A stretch of DNA of 64,000 nt from Actibacterium naphthalenivorans (GTDB lineage: Bacteria; Pseudomonadota; Alphaproteobacteria; Rhodobacterales; Rhodobacteraceae), in the NCBI RefSeq assembly GCF_014196965.1, contig NZ_JACIEQ010000001.1:930001-994000 (forward strand), read 5' to 3'. This document shows, piece after piece, positions 50,810 to 61,459 of the stretch. The notes below the pieces were generated by a model, which saw nothing but the letters and a program-made list of their open reading frames with translations, ran no database searches and had not been told where the DNA came from. Numbering within the stretch: position 1 is the first letter of the stretch; each line of letters begins with the position of its first letter. A program made the position numbers and the translations under genes.

Positions 50810-51844
50810 CTACCGGGGCATCAGCGCCCAATAATCGAGGTCCAGCAGAACGTCCGGGCTGTATTTCCCGTCCGTCCCCTTCAGGGCGAACGGTTCCGCA
50901 TCACCCTTCACCGCCACCAACCGCAGCCGGATCGCGCCAACGCCCGGCGCATCGGTTTCCGCCTTGTCCAGCACCTCCGACCAGGCCTTCACCGTGTCGC
51001 CGCTGAAACAGGGGTTGGCATGGGCTCCGCCGTTCAGCCCCACGATCATCTGCGCATTGGCCAGCCCGTTGAACGAAAGTGCCCGGGCCATGGAGATCAC
51101 ATGCCCGCCATAGATCAGCCGCTGGCCGTCGGGCCGGAAGGTGGCATCGAAATGCACCTTGGCGGTGTTCTGCCACAGCCGCGTGGCGATCATGTGCTCG
51201 GCCTCTTCGATGGTCACGCCATCGACATGGTCGATGGTCTCACCCGGCTCGTAATCGCCCCAGCGATGCGGCTCGCCCGCCAATGTGAAATCATAGCCGC
51301 TGAAATCCAGGCCCGGCGGGATCATCAGATCGCCCGGATCGACGACATCGGCCAGCGCCGGAATCACCGTGTCGGGCGCCGCCGCCTCCGGGTCGCGCTT
51401 GCGCACCATCACCCAGCGCATGTACTCCAGAACCACCTCTGCCCGCTGGTTCAGCCCGCGCGTCCGCACGTAAACCACCCCTGATTTACCGTTGGAGTTC
51501 TGCTTCAGCCCGATCACCTCGCTCTCGGACCGCAGCGTATCACCCGGATAGACCGGCATCAGAAACCGCCCCTCGGCATAGCCCAGATTGGCCACCGCGT
51601 TCAGCGAAACATCCGGCACCGTCTTTCCGAACACCGTGTGAAAGGCGATCATGTCATCCAGTGGCGCGGCGGGCAGGCCGCAGGCCCGCGCGAAGTCATC
51701 CGAGGAATAAAGCGCATGCCGCGCCGGGTACAGCGCGTGATACAGCGCCCGCTCGCCGCCCGACAGGGTGCGCGGCACCGCATGGGCGATCACCTGCCCC
51801 AGCTTGTAATCTTCGAAAAACCGGCCCGGATTGGTCTTGGCCAT
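50810..51844 (-). CDS. mch: Mesaconyl-CoA hydratase
   Basis: The product is 344 residues with two MaoC-like hot-dog halves. It matches Rhodobacter Mch closely: AKTNPGRFFEDYKLGQVI, FHTVFGKTVPDVSLNAVANLGYAEGRFL and VIGLKQNSNGKSGVVYVR. It interconverts (2R,3S)-beta-methylmalyl-CoA and mesaconyl-CoA in the ethylmalonyl-CoA pathway. The ATG at 51844, three bases from the stop of the DUF1737 gene, aligns with the known N-terminus; a GTG at 51850 is an alternative. Confidence 0.94.
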   Translation of the reverse strand: MAKTNPGRFFEDYKLGQVIAHAVPRTLSGGERALYHALYPARHALYSSDDFARACGLPAAPLDDMIAFHTVFGKTVPDVSLNAVANLGYAEGRFLMPVYPGDTLRSESEVIGLKQNSNGKSGVVYVRTRGLNQRAEVVLEYMRWVMVRKRDPEAAAPDTVIPALADVVDPGDLMIPPGLDFSGYDFTLAGEPHRWGDYEPGETIDHVDGVTIEEAEHMIATRLWQNTAKVHFDATFRPDGQRLIYGGHVISMARALSFNGLANAQMIVGLNGGAHANPCFSGDTVKAWSEVLDKAETDAPGVGAIRLRLVAVKGDAEPFALKGTDGKYSPDVLLDLDYWALMPR

Positions 51845-51846
51845 GC

Positions 51847-52056
51847 TCACAACGCTCCCAGTTTCACATCGGGCGCATAGTCGCCCGCCACGTCCTTCAC
51901 CACGGCCTGTGCGCAGCGCATCTTTCCGGTGGCCGCGTCAAAGGCATAGGCCGGATCCCCATAAAGAACCCAGCCCTTCGACAGCGCCTCCGTCACCTTG
52001 TGGCAAAAGGCCGACGTGTCTTCCTCGGTCAGCAAACGATAGGCTTTCATCGGCAT
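51847..52056 (-). CDS. DUF1737 domain protein
   Basis: The product is 69 residues. MKAYRLLTEEDTSAFCHKVTEALSKGWVLYG is the DUF1737 pattern, a tiny helical domain of unknown function; the C-terminal half (MRCAQAVVKDV) completes it. It overlaps the nnrU stop by one base and ends two bases before mch, so it is coupled to both. ATG codons at 52056 and 52050 are possible starts. Confidence 0.8.
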   Translation of the reverse strand: MPMKAYRLLTEEDTSAFCHKVTEALSKGWVLYGDPAYAFDAATGKMRCAQAVVKDVAGDYAPDVKLGAL

Positions 52057-52607
52057 CACATGGGAAAGGGCGACGGGCCGATCCAGTAGTGGATCCCCGC
52101 GATGGCCGCATAGACCACAACCGTGATCACACCCAGCCGGATATCACCTGCCACGCTGCCACCCTGCCACCGCTCCCACTCGGGTTCGCGGGCGTTGATC
52201 GCGAAGATCGACAAAACCGCCCAGATCAGCATGCCCCCGAACAGCACGACCGAGGCCAGATCGCCATTCACCAGCAGATGGCCCACCGCCCATGTGATCA
52301 CACCCAGCAGCATCGGGTGCCGCAACCGGCCGCGCAACCGGCTCTTGGAATTTCCAAGCCCGAACAGCGCGACGGCGAAGAGCATCAGCAGATCGGTCAG
52401 ATGCATCGTCCAGCTTGGCGGATACCACAGCGGCACCACCTCGGCGCCGCGATAGCCGATCACCATCAGCACCACGCCGGCAACCACCAGCAGGGCAACG
52501 ACGCCCTTGAACTTGTCGCCCAGTCCCGCCCGCATCTCCGGCGCCAGGCGCTTGAACAGATGCGGGACCGACCAGACCAGCAGACCGAGTATCAACAGGG
52601 GCATCAT
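52056..52607 (-). CDS. NnrU family membrane protein
   Basis: The product is 183 residues with five to six helices. The family marks are LILGLLVWSVPHLFKR, RHPMLLGVITWAVGHLLVNGD and FGGMLIWAVLSI. NnrU was linked to nitric oxide/nitrite reduction in Rhodobacter, and the wider family resembles isoprenylcysteine-type membrane methyltransferases. No denitrification gene is nearby, so its role here is open. GAGGAG precedes the ATG at 52607. Confidence 0.85.
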   Translation of the reverse strand: MMPLLILGLLVWSVPHLFKRLAPEMRAGLGDKFKGVVALLVVAGVVLMVIGYRGAEVVPLWYPPSWTMHLTDLLMLFAVALFGLGNSKSRLRGRLRHPMLLGVITWAVGHLLVNGDLASVVLFGGMLIWAVLSIFAINAREPEWERWQGGSVAGDIRLGVITVVVYAAIAGIHYWIGPSPFPM

Positions 52608-52619
52608 GTCTCTCCTCAA

Positions 52620-52638
52620 ATGTGAAATGCATTCACAT
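52620..52638. promoter_or_regulatory. ATGTGAA-5-TTCACAT inverted repeat before nnrU
   Basis: Perfect seven-base arms lie 13-31 bases upstream of the nnrU start and 9 bases after the mcl2 stop. The TGTGA...TCACA layout recalls CRP/FNR-type sites, but the inner gap is seven bases, not six. It could also be a weak hairpin between the two genes. Confidence 0.4.
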
Positions 52639-52646
52639 CATAGCGC

Positions 52647-53498
52647 TTATCCAAGCCCGGCAATAGCCTCTGCCTTGGCCAGGGTTTCCCTTGCCGTCAC
52701 GATATGCAGATTTTCCACGATCCGGCCATCCACAACCGCCACGCCCTGCCCTGCGGCCTCGGCCGCCTCGAAGGCGGCGATCTGACGGCGGGCCAGATCA
52801 ATCTCTTCTTCGGTCGGGGCGAAGGCGGCGTTGGCGATGGCCACCTGCGCCGGATGGATCAGCGTCTTGCCATCGAAGCCCATGTCGCGGCCCTGATCAC
52901 ATTCGGCCTTCAGCCCCTCTTCGTCCTTGAACGCATTATAAACCCCGTCCACCGCCACGATCCCGTGCATCCGCGCCGCCATCAGGCAAAGCTGCAGCGC
53001 GGTCAGCATCGGCAGCCGGTCGGCCCGAAACCGGCATTTCAGCTCTTTCGCCAGATCATTGGTGCCCATCACGAAACCCGCCATGCGCGGATGCGCGGCG
53101 ATCTCTTCGGCATGCAGCATCCCGGCCGAGGTCTCCATCATCGCCCAGAGCGGCACATCGGGGACAAGTTCGGCCACCGCCTGAACATCCGCCGCCGATC
53201 CCACCTTCGGGATCAGGATCGCATCCGCCCCACAGCCCGCGACCGCCGCGATATCCGCCCGGCCCCAATCGGTATCGAGCCCGTTGATCCGCACGATCTT
53301 TGCGCGCGCCCCATAGCCGCCCGCCTTCAGCGTTTCGGCCAGCAAGGTTCGGGCATTCGCCTTTTCCTCAACCGCGACCGCGTCTTCCAGATCAAAGATG
53401 ATCGCATCCACCGCCAGGCCGCGCGCCTTGTCCAGCGCCCGTTCCTTGGACCCGGGGATATATAGGACAGACCGGTAAGGCCGTGCGTTCTGATCCAT
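52647..53498 (-). CDS. mcl2: (3S)-malyl-CoA thioesterase (CitE-like)
   Basis: The product is 283 residues of the CitE/HpcH lyase fold. It parallels the Rhodobacter enzyme: RPYRSVLYIPGSKERALDKA, DAIIFDLEDAVAVEEK, LWAMMETSAGMLHAEEIAAHP and GFDGKTLIHPAQ. It hydrolyses (3S)-malyl-CoA to malate and CoA, the last step of acetate assimilation by the ethylmalonyl-CoA pathway. A lyase (Mcl1) would be longer and carry other motifs. The ATG at 53498 has GGGAGA upstream; an earlier frame extension is rejected. Confidence 0.93.
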   Translation of the reverse strand: MDQNARPYRSVLYIPGSKERALDKARGLAVDAIIFDLEDAVAVEEKANARTLLAETLKAGGYGARAKIVRINGLDTDWGRADIAAVAGCGADAILIPKVGSAADVQAVAELVPDVPLWAMMETSAGMLHAEEIAAHPRMAGFVMGTNDLAKELKCRFRADRLPMLTALQLCLMAARMHGIVAVDGVYNAFKDEEGLKAECDQGRDMGFDGKTLIHPAQVAIANAAFAPTEEEIDLARRQIAAFEAAEAAGQGVAVVDGRIVENLHIVTARETLAKAEAIAGLG

Positions 53499-53513
53499 GA
53501 TTCTTCTCTCCCG

Positions 53514-53532
53514 CAATTTTGTTGCGCAAACC
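53514..53532. promoter_or_regulatory. GCAATTTTG / TTGCGCAA site upstream of mcl2
   Basis: GCAATTTTG (53514-53522) directly abuts the palindrome TTGCGCAA (53522-53529), 17-34 bases before the ATG. The same two blocks, in other order, form the first ccr inverted repeat (41661-41680). Confidence 0.35.
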
Positions 53533-53616
53533 ATCACATCTGCGCAGCAACAGGCAACCCTTGATTTGCCGCGGCGCAGAATTGCCCCTGATGAAGCGAT
53601 GCGCGCCGGGGCTGAT

Positions 53617-54363
53617 TTATGTCAACGCGTCCCAGATCAGCTTGCTGCCAGTCAGGGTCAGCAGGGTATAGGTAATACCGAAAAACACCCGCTCCGGCAC
53701 CATGCGATGCGCCTTTACCCCGAGCCACGCGCCGATCAGCATGAATGGCGCCAGATACAGATCCGCCTTCACCGTATCGGCGCTGAAAATTCCCAGAAAG
53801 GAATAGGGAACGAATTTCAGGGCATTGACCACCCAGAACACCAGAACAGTAGTGGCCTGAAACGCGGTCTTTCCCAGCCCCTCGGCCAGAAGATACACCG
53901 CCACCGGCGGCCCGCCCGCATGGCTGACAAAGCTGGTGAACCCGGCCGCCACCCCCGCCGCCGCGCCGACCTGCGGCGAAAACGGCTGCGCCCGGAACCG
54001 GAACAGCCTGAACCGCATCGCCAGCTGAAACGCCACGAACAGCACCGCCATGACGCCGATCAGCAGGCGGAAAACATCGGGATCGGCAGCCCGGTAAAGC
54101 AGCGCCCCCAGCACCACGCCGGGCACCGCCCCCAGGATCAGCCGCTTCGCGCAGGGCCAGTGCCACTGCTGCCAGAACGGCCCCAGCATGGCCAGGTCGG
54201 CCAGCATCAGCAGTGGCAGCATCATCCCCAGCGCCAGCGCCGGCGGCAGGATCAGCGCCAGAATCGGCGTTGCGGCAAATGCCGCTCCCCCTCCGAACCC
54301 GCCCTTGGAAACACCCGCGAACATCACCGCCGGTATGGCCAGGGCGAAAAAAGAGGTATCCAT
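53617..54363 (-). CDS. TauE/SafE family permease
   Basis: The product is 248 residues with seven to eight helices. FAGVSKGGFGGGAAFAATPIL and GVAAGFTSFVSHAGGPPVAVYLL are the duplicated TauE signatures. It exports a small anion; the substrate is unknown. I choose the ATG at 54363 (MDTSFFALAIPAV), which gives the usual length; upstream in-frame starts at 54372 and 54396 (GTG) have no better ribosome site. It is divergent from mdh. Confidence 0.85.
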   Translation of the reverse strand: MDTSFFALAIPAVMFAGVSKGGFGGGAAFAATPILALILPPALALGMMLPLLMLADLAMLGPFWQQWHWPCAKRLILGAVPGVVLGALLYRAADPDVFRLLIGVMAVLFVAFQLAMRFRLFRFRAQPFSPQVGAAAGVAAGFTSFVSHAGGPPVAVYLLAEGLGKTAFQATTVLVFWVVNALKFVPYSFLGIFSADTVKADLYLAPFMLIGAWLGVKAHRMVPERVFFGITYTLLTLTGSKLIWDALT

Positions 54364-54412
54364 GCTCAACATCCGCGCCACCCCGAAAACCTGCACATTT
54401 TCCAGCCATACC

Positions 54413-55490
<1,078 letters not shown>

Positions 55491-55512
55491 GCCTCGGCCC
55501 TACAGACATGTG

Positions 55513-55541
55513 AAGGGCCGGGTTGCCACACCCGGCCCTTT
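55513..55541 (+). terminator. Intrinsic terminator after mdh
   Basis: AAGGGCCGGG (55513-55522) pairs perfectly with CCCGGCCCTT (55531-55540) across TTGCCACA and is followed by T. It is 23 bases after the mdh stop. Confidence 0.85.
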
Positions 55542-55630
55542 GCCGTTCCAGAAGAGGCAAGGGCCCGCGAACATGCTGCGGCGCGGCGTGCAAACGGCGC
55601 CTGGCGCCCGAATCGAAACATCAAAATTTC

Positions 55631-55644
55631 TGTTAGCGATAGCC
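55631..55644. promoter_or_regulatory. LacI-like site upstream of sucC
   Basis: TGTTAGCGATAGCC matches 11 of 14 positions of the LacI-type palindrome TGTTAGCGCTAACA. It lies 10 bases before the GTGATCAC pair. Confidence 0.4.
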
Positions 55645-55652
55645 GCTTGCCA

Positions 55653-55687
55653 TTTGTGATCACAGCTTTCCAAAGTGTGATCACAAA
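55653..55687. promoter_or_regulatory. Paired TGTGATCACA operator upstream of sucC
   Basis: TGTGATCACA occurs at 55655-55664 and 55676-55685. The cores are 21 bases apart, identical to the sdh site, and the whole is a 12-base inverted repeat (TTTGTGATCACA). It ends 105 bases before the sucC ATG. Confidence 0.7.
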
Positions 55688-55792
55688 AGCTGAAAACCCG
55701 GAATAATTCAACGAAACCGCGCGAAAACCGTTTCTCCGCCCCGCCGGACTGTGCCATTACATCAGAGAATTGCACTAGAACGGGACAGTTTC

Positions 55793-56986
<1,194 letters not shown>

Positions 56987-56990
56987 GGCG

Positions 56991-57527
56991 ATGCGCGGGT
57001 TCGGCCTTTTTCTTGGCATGGTTTTCGCGGCGGCGCCCGTCGCGGCCCAAAGCCATAAAGAGGCCGCCCGCGCCAATGTCGCCATTGCAGTCGAGCTGTG
57101 CGGTGCGTCCTATCCGGGTTCAGAGGCTTGGCTTGGGGCCTTCAGGGCCGCCGGGTTTGCCGAGCGTGTGGAAAACCTGGGCAATGGTGATCTCAACTAC
57201 CATTTCACCGCCCCGGCCGACACCGCATCGGCTGTGATCTATCTGGGACAGATGGCCCCCGATTGCACGGTAACAACCCACTATATGGGCGTTACCGAAA
57301 CCTCGCAGATGATTGGTGCGATGCTTGCGCAGCGTTCACCCGGAAAATACCTGCGCAGCGGTCTGCCCGGCAGCACCGCAGCGCCGGCAGACCAGTCCCC
57401 CGTCTGCGCGGTATTCACCGAACGTGGCGTAGAACTGCCGGAATTCATCGCCATTTCCTCTGCACGGGGCGGCAATATCTGCATCGAAGACGGCACCAGC
57501 CGCATCTACATCGCAACACTAGTTTAA
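56991..57527 (+). CDS. Secreted hypothetical protein inserted between sucC and sucD
   Basis: The product is 178 residues with a signal peptide ([18 protein letters not shown]). Four cysteines ([27 protein letters not shown]) would form two disulphides. No family is recognised. It begins four bases after sucC, and its stop is 17 bases before the sucD ATG, so it must be co-transcribed. Conventional codon use and strand agreement suggest a real gene. A periplasmic protein in the middle of a cytosolic enzyme pair is unexpected. Confidence 0.75.
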   Translation: MRGFGLFLGMVFAAAPVAAQSHKEAARANVAIAVELCGASYPGSEAWLGAFRAAGFAERVENLGNGDLNYHFTAPADTASAVIYLGQMAPDCTVTTHYMGVTETSQMIGAMLAQRSPGKYLRSGLPGSTAAPADQSPVCAVFTERGVELPEFIAISSARGGNICIEDGTSRIYIATLV

Positions 57528-57544
57528 AGTTCAAAGGACCAATC

Positions 57545-58426
57545 ATGGCAGTCCTCGTAGACGAAAATACCAAAGTTATCTGTCAGGGCTTCACCGGCTC
57601 TCAGGGCACGTTCCACTCCGAACAGGCGATCGCCTATGGCACCAAGATGGTCGGTGGCGTGACCCCCGGCAAAGGCGGGCAGACCCATCTGGGCCTGCCG
57701 GTCTTCAACTCCTGCCACGAAGCGGTCGCCGTTTCCGGCGCCAATGCCTCTGTGATCTATGTGCCGCCGCCCTTCGCGGCGGATTCGATCCTCGAGGCGA
57801 TCGACGCAGAGATCCCGCTGATCATCTGCATCACCGAAGGCATCCCGGTGCTGGACATGATGAAGGTCAAGCGCGCGCTGGAAGGGTCTTCGTCGATCCT
57901 GATCGGCCCGAACTGCCCCGGCGTCATCACCCCCGACGCCTGCAAGATCGGCATCATGCCCGGCCACATCCACAAGCGTGGCTCTGTCGGCGTCGTGTCG
58001 CGCTCGGGCACGCTGACCTATGAGGCGGTCAAACAGACCTCCGACTCCGGTCTGGGCCAGTCCACCGCCGTGGGCATCGGCGGCGACCCGATCAAGGGGA
58101 CAGAGCATATCGACGTGCTGGAAATGTTCCTGGCCGATCCGGAAACCCAGTCTATCATCATGATCGGTGAAATCGGCGGGTCCGCGGAAGAAGAAGCCGC
58201 GCAATTCCTGGCCGATGAAAAGAAAAAGGGCCGCTGGAAACCGACTGCGGGCTTCATCGCCGGGCGCACCGCGCCTCCGGGCCGCCGGATGGGCCATGCC
58301 GGTGCCATCGTCGCCGGTGGCAAGGGTGCCGCCGAAGACAAGATCGAAGCGATGAAATCCGCCGGTATCGTCGTCGCCGACAGCCCGGCGGGCCTTGGCG
58401 AAGCCGTGCTCAAGGCTATCGGCTGA
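57545..58426 (+). CDS. sucD: Succinyl-CoA synthetase alpha subunit
   Basis: The product is 293 residues. [17 protein letters not shown] is the CoA-binding loop. The phosphohistidine is in [13 protein letters not shown], near residue 250. [11 protein letters not shown] lies in the middle. It catalyses phosphoryl transfer through this histidine with SucC. AAAGGA precedes the ATG. A GC-rich hairpin lies between sucD and sucA. Confidence 0.97.
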   Translation: MAVLVDENTKVICQGFTGSQGTFHSEQAIAYGTKMVGGVTPGKGGQTHLGLPVFNSCHEAVAVSGANASVIYVPPPFAADSILEAIDAEIPLIICITEGIPVLDMMKVKRALEGSSSILIGPNCPGVITPDACKIGIMPGHIHKRGSVGVVSRSGTLTYEAVKQTSDSGLGQSTAVGIGGDPIKGTEHIDVLEMFLADPETQSIIMIGEIGGSAEEEAAQFLADEKKKGRWKPTAGFIAGRTAPPGRRMGHAGAIVAGGKGAAEDKIEAMKSAGIVVADSPAGLGEAVLKAIG

Positions 58427-58444
58427 TCCATCCTCAAACCAATT

Positions 58445-58471
58445 GCCGCGCCCCGGCGAACGGGGCGCGGC
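58445..58471 (+). other. 10-bp GC hairpin between sucD and sucA
   Basis: GCCGCGCCCC pairs perfectly with GGGGCGCGGC across a seven-base loop. No T-run follows, so it is not a classical terminator. It sits 22 bases before the sucA ATG and could stabilise the upstream RNA or set the ratio of sucCD to sucAB. Confidence 0.6.
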
Positions 58472-58492
58472 GCCAATTCATCAGGTGTCGCC

Positions 58493-61453
58493 ATGACCGA
58501 GCAAAGCCCCAACGACGTTTTCCATTCCTCGTCCTTCCTGCAGGGGCATAACGCGGAATATATCGAACAGCTCTACGCCCGCTATGCCAACGATCCCAAC
58601 GCGGTCGATGAGGCGTGGCAGCAGTTCTTCCGCGCGCTCGGCGACGAAGAGATGGACGTCAAGAAAGAGGCCGCCGGCCCCTCGTGGGCGCGCACCGACT
58701 GGCCGCCGCAACCCGACGACGATCTGACCGCCGCCCTTGACGGCCAGTGGCCCGCCCCCCCGGCCGAGGCGAAGGACGCCGGCAAGAAGATCAAGGCCAA
58801 GGCCGCCGAAAAGGGCGTTGCGCTGTCTGACGAGCAGGTCAAGCGCGCGGTGCTGGATTCGATCCGCGCCCTGATGATCATCCGCGCCTACCGTATCCGT
58901 GGCCATCTCGTGGCCGATCTCGATCCGCTCGGCATGCAGGACAAGACCCCGCACCCCGAGCTGGACCCGAAATCCTACGGCTTCACCAGCGCCGACATGG
59001 ACCGGCCGATCTTCATCGACAACGTGCTGGGCCTGCAGGTCGCATCGCTGCGCGAGATTCTGGACATCGTCAAACGCACCTATTGCGGCACCTTCGCGCT
59101 GCAATACATGCATATCTCCGACCCTGAACAGGCCGGCTGGCTGAAGGAACGGATCGAAGGCTTCGGCAAGGAAATCACCTTCACCCGCGAAGGCCGCCGC
59201 GCCATCCTCAACAAGCTGGTCGAGGCCGAGGGTTTCGAAAAATTCCTCCATGTCAAATACATGGGCACCAAGCGCTTCGGGCTGGACGGCGGCGAGAGCC
59301 TGATCCCGGCGATGGAGCAGATCATCAAGCGCGGCGGCGCCCTTGGCGCGCGCGAGATCGTCATCGGTATGCCCCACCGGGGCCGCCTGTCGGTGCTGGC
59401 CAACGTGATGGCCAAACCCTATCGCGCCATCTTCAACGAATTCCAGGGCGGCAGCTTCAAGCCCGAAGATGTCGATGGCTCGGGCGACGTGAAATATCAC
59501 CTCGGCGCCTCCAGCGACCGCGAATTCGACAATAACAAGGTGCACCTGTCGCTCACCGCGAACCCCAGCCACCTCGAGGCGGTGAACCCGGTGGTGCTGG
59601 GCAAGGCCCGCGCCAAGCAGTTTCAACTGAACGATCCCAAGCGCGAAACGGTGATCCCCGTGCTGCTGCACGGCGACGCAGCCTTTGCCGGCCAGGGCGT
59701 CGTGGCTGAATGCTTTGGCATGTCCGGCCTTGTCGGCCACCGCACCGGCGGCACCATCCACATTGTCGTGAACAACCAGATCGGTTTCACCACCGCGCCG
59801 CATTACTCGCGCAGCTCGCCCTATCCCACCGACATCGCGCTGATGGTCGAGGCGCCGATTTTCCACGTCAATGGCGACGACCCCGAGGCGGTGGTGCATG
59901 CCGCCAAGGTGGCCACCGAGTTCCGCCAGAAATTCCACCGCGATGTGGTCATCGACATCTTCTGCTATCGCCGCTTCGGGCATAACGAAGGCGACGAGCC
60001 GATGTTCACCAACCCGCTGATGTACAAGAAGATCAAGAAGCAGAAGACCACGCTTCAGCTCTACACCGATCGCCTGGTCAAGGACGGGCTGATCCCCGAG
60101 GGCGAGATCGAGGATATGAAGGCCGCGTTCCAGGCCCATCTGAACGAAGAGTTCGAGGCCGGCAAGGATTACAAGCCCAACAAGGCCGACTGGCTGGATG
60201 GCCGCTGGTCGCACCTCAACCGCGAGGGAGAGGAATACCAGCGCGGCGATACCTCGATCACCGAAGAAACGATGCAACAGGTCGGCGCCGCGCTGACCAC
60301 CTCCCCCACGGGCTTTGCCCTGCACAAGACGGTCGGGCGCCTTCTGGAAACCAAGAAGGAGATGTTCGCCACCGGAAAGGGCTTCGACTGGGCCACCGCC
60401 GAGTCGCTGGCCTTCGGCTCGCTCCTGACCGAAGGATACCCCGTGCGCCTCGCCGGCCAGGACAGCACGCGCGGCACCTTCTCTCAGCGCCACTCGGCCT
60501 TCATCAGCCAGGACACGGAGGAACGGTATTATCCGCTGAACCATATCCGCGAAGGCCAGGCCCATTACGAAGTCATCGATTCGATGCTTTCGGAATATGC
60601 GGTGCTCGGCTTCGAATACGGCTATTCGCTGTCCGAACCCAACGCGCTGGTGATGTGGGAAGCGCAGTTCGGCGATTTCGCCAACGGCGCCCAGATCATG
60701 TTCGATCAGTTCATCAGCTCGGGCGAACGCAAATGGCTGCGCATGTCGGGGCTTGTGATGCTGCTGCCCCACGGCTTCGAGGGCCAGGGCCCTGAACACA
60801 GTTCGGCGCGGCTGGAGCGGTTCCTGCAGAACTCGGCCGAAGACAACTGGATCGTCGCCAACTGCTCGACCCCGGCGAACTATTTCCACATCCTGCGCCG
60901 CCAGCTGCACCGCACCTTCCGCAAGCCGTTGGTGCTGATGACGCCGAAATCGCTGCTGCGCCACAAGCTGGCCGTGTCCGATGCGGCCGATTTCACCACC
61001 GGCTCGTCTTTCCACCGCGTGCTGTGGGACGACGCCGAGAAGGGCGCCGCCGGCATCACCCTCGCCGCCGATGACAAGATCAAGCGCGTGGTGATCTGTT
61101 CGGGCAAGGTCTACTATGACCTGCTCGAGGAACGTGATGCTCGCGGCATCGACGACATCTATCTGCTGCGCCTCGAACAGTTCTATCCCTTCCCGGCGAT
61201 CAGCCTGGTGAAAGAGCTTGAACGCTTCAAACAGGCCGAAGTCGTCTGGTGCCAGGAAGAGCCCAAGAACCAGGGTGGGTGGACCTTCGTAGAACCGAAC
61301 CTCGAATGGGTTCTGACCCGCATCTCGGCCAAACACGCCCGCCCCCGCTACGTGGGCCGCAACGCCTCTGCCTCGCCCGCCACGGGCCTGGCCAGCCAGC
61401 ACAAAGCACAGCAAACAGCGCTCGCAAACGAAGCGCTGACCATCGAAGGGTAA
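58493..61453 (+). CDS. sucA: 2-oxoglutarate dehydrogenase E1 component
   Basis: The product is 986 residues. The N-terminal SSFLQGHNAEYIEQLYARY is the E2-binding region. The thiamin-binding part has GMPHRGRLSVLANV, the Mg site HGDAAFAGQG and NNQIGFTT. The transketolase-like second half has RGTFSQRHSAF and PHGFEGQGPEHSSARLERFLQ. It decarboxylates 2-oxoglutarate and transfers succinyl to lipoate on SucB. It starts 66 bases after sucD and ends seven bases before sucB. Confidence 0.98.
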   Translation: MTEQSPNDVFHSSSFLQGHNAEYIEQLYARYANDPNAVDEAWQQFFRALGDEEMDVKKEAAGPSWARTDWPPQPDDDLTAALDGQWPAPPAEAKDAGKKIKAKAAEKGVALSDEQVKRAVLDSIRALMIIRAYRIRGHLVADLDPLGMQDKTPHPELDPKSYGFTSADMDRPIFIDNVLGLQVASLREILDIVKRTYCGTFALQYMHISDPEQAGWLKERIEGFGKEITFTREGRRAILNKLVEAEGFEKFLHVKYMGTKRFGLDGGESLIPAMEQIIKRGGALGAREIVIGMPHRGRLSVLANVMAKPYRAIFNEFQGGSFKPEDVDGSGDVKYHLGASSDREFDNNKVHLSLTANPSHLEAVNPVVLGKARAKQFQLNDPKRETVIPVLLHGDAAFAGQGVVAECFGMSGLVGHRTGGTIHIVVNNQIGFTTAPHYSRSSPYPTDIALMVEAPIFHVNGDDPEAVVHAAKVATEFRQKFHRDVVIDIFCYRRFGHNEGDEPMFTNPLMYKKIKKQKTTLQLYTDRLVKDGLIPEGEIEDMKAAFQAHLNEEFEAGKDYKPNKADWLDGRWSHLNREGEEYQRGDTSITEETMQQVGAALTTSPTGFALHKTVGRLLETKKEMFATGKGFDWATAESLAFGSLLTEGYPVRLAGQDSTRGTFSQRHSAFISQDTEERYYPLNHIREGQAHYEVIDSMLSEYAVLGFEYGYSLSEPNALVMWEAQFGDFANGAQIMFDQFISSGERKWLRMSGLVMLLPHGFEGQGPEHSSARLERFLQNSAEDNWIVANCSTPANYFHILRRQLHRTFRKPLVLMTPKSLLRHKLAVSDAADFTTGSSFHRVLWDDAEKGAAGITLAADDKIKRVVICSGKVYYDLLEERDARGIDDIYLLRLEQFYPFPAISLVKELERFKQAEVVWCQEEPKNQGGWTFVEPNLEWVLTRISAKHARPRYVGRNASASPATGLASQHKAQQTALANEALTIEG

Positions 61454-61459
61454 TCCACT

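Larger units (their letters stand above)
55491..55792. other. 302-base intergenic region between mdh and sucC
   Basis: It holds no gene. It has the mdh terminator, a GTTAGCG site and the paired GTGATCAC operator. AATAAT at 55702-55707 is a possible -10 of sucC; a -35 at the right spacing falls inside the second GTGATCAC core, so occupancy would affect RNA polymerase directly. Confidence 0.6.

Noticed and set aside
52132-52302. Two further GTGATCAC sites inside nnrU
   Set aside because: They lie in coding DNA for GVITVV and LGVITW, 162 bases apart, and do not have the 21-bp spacing seen at sdh and suc.
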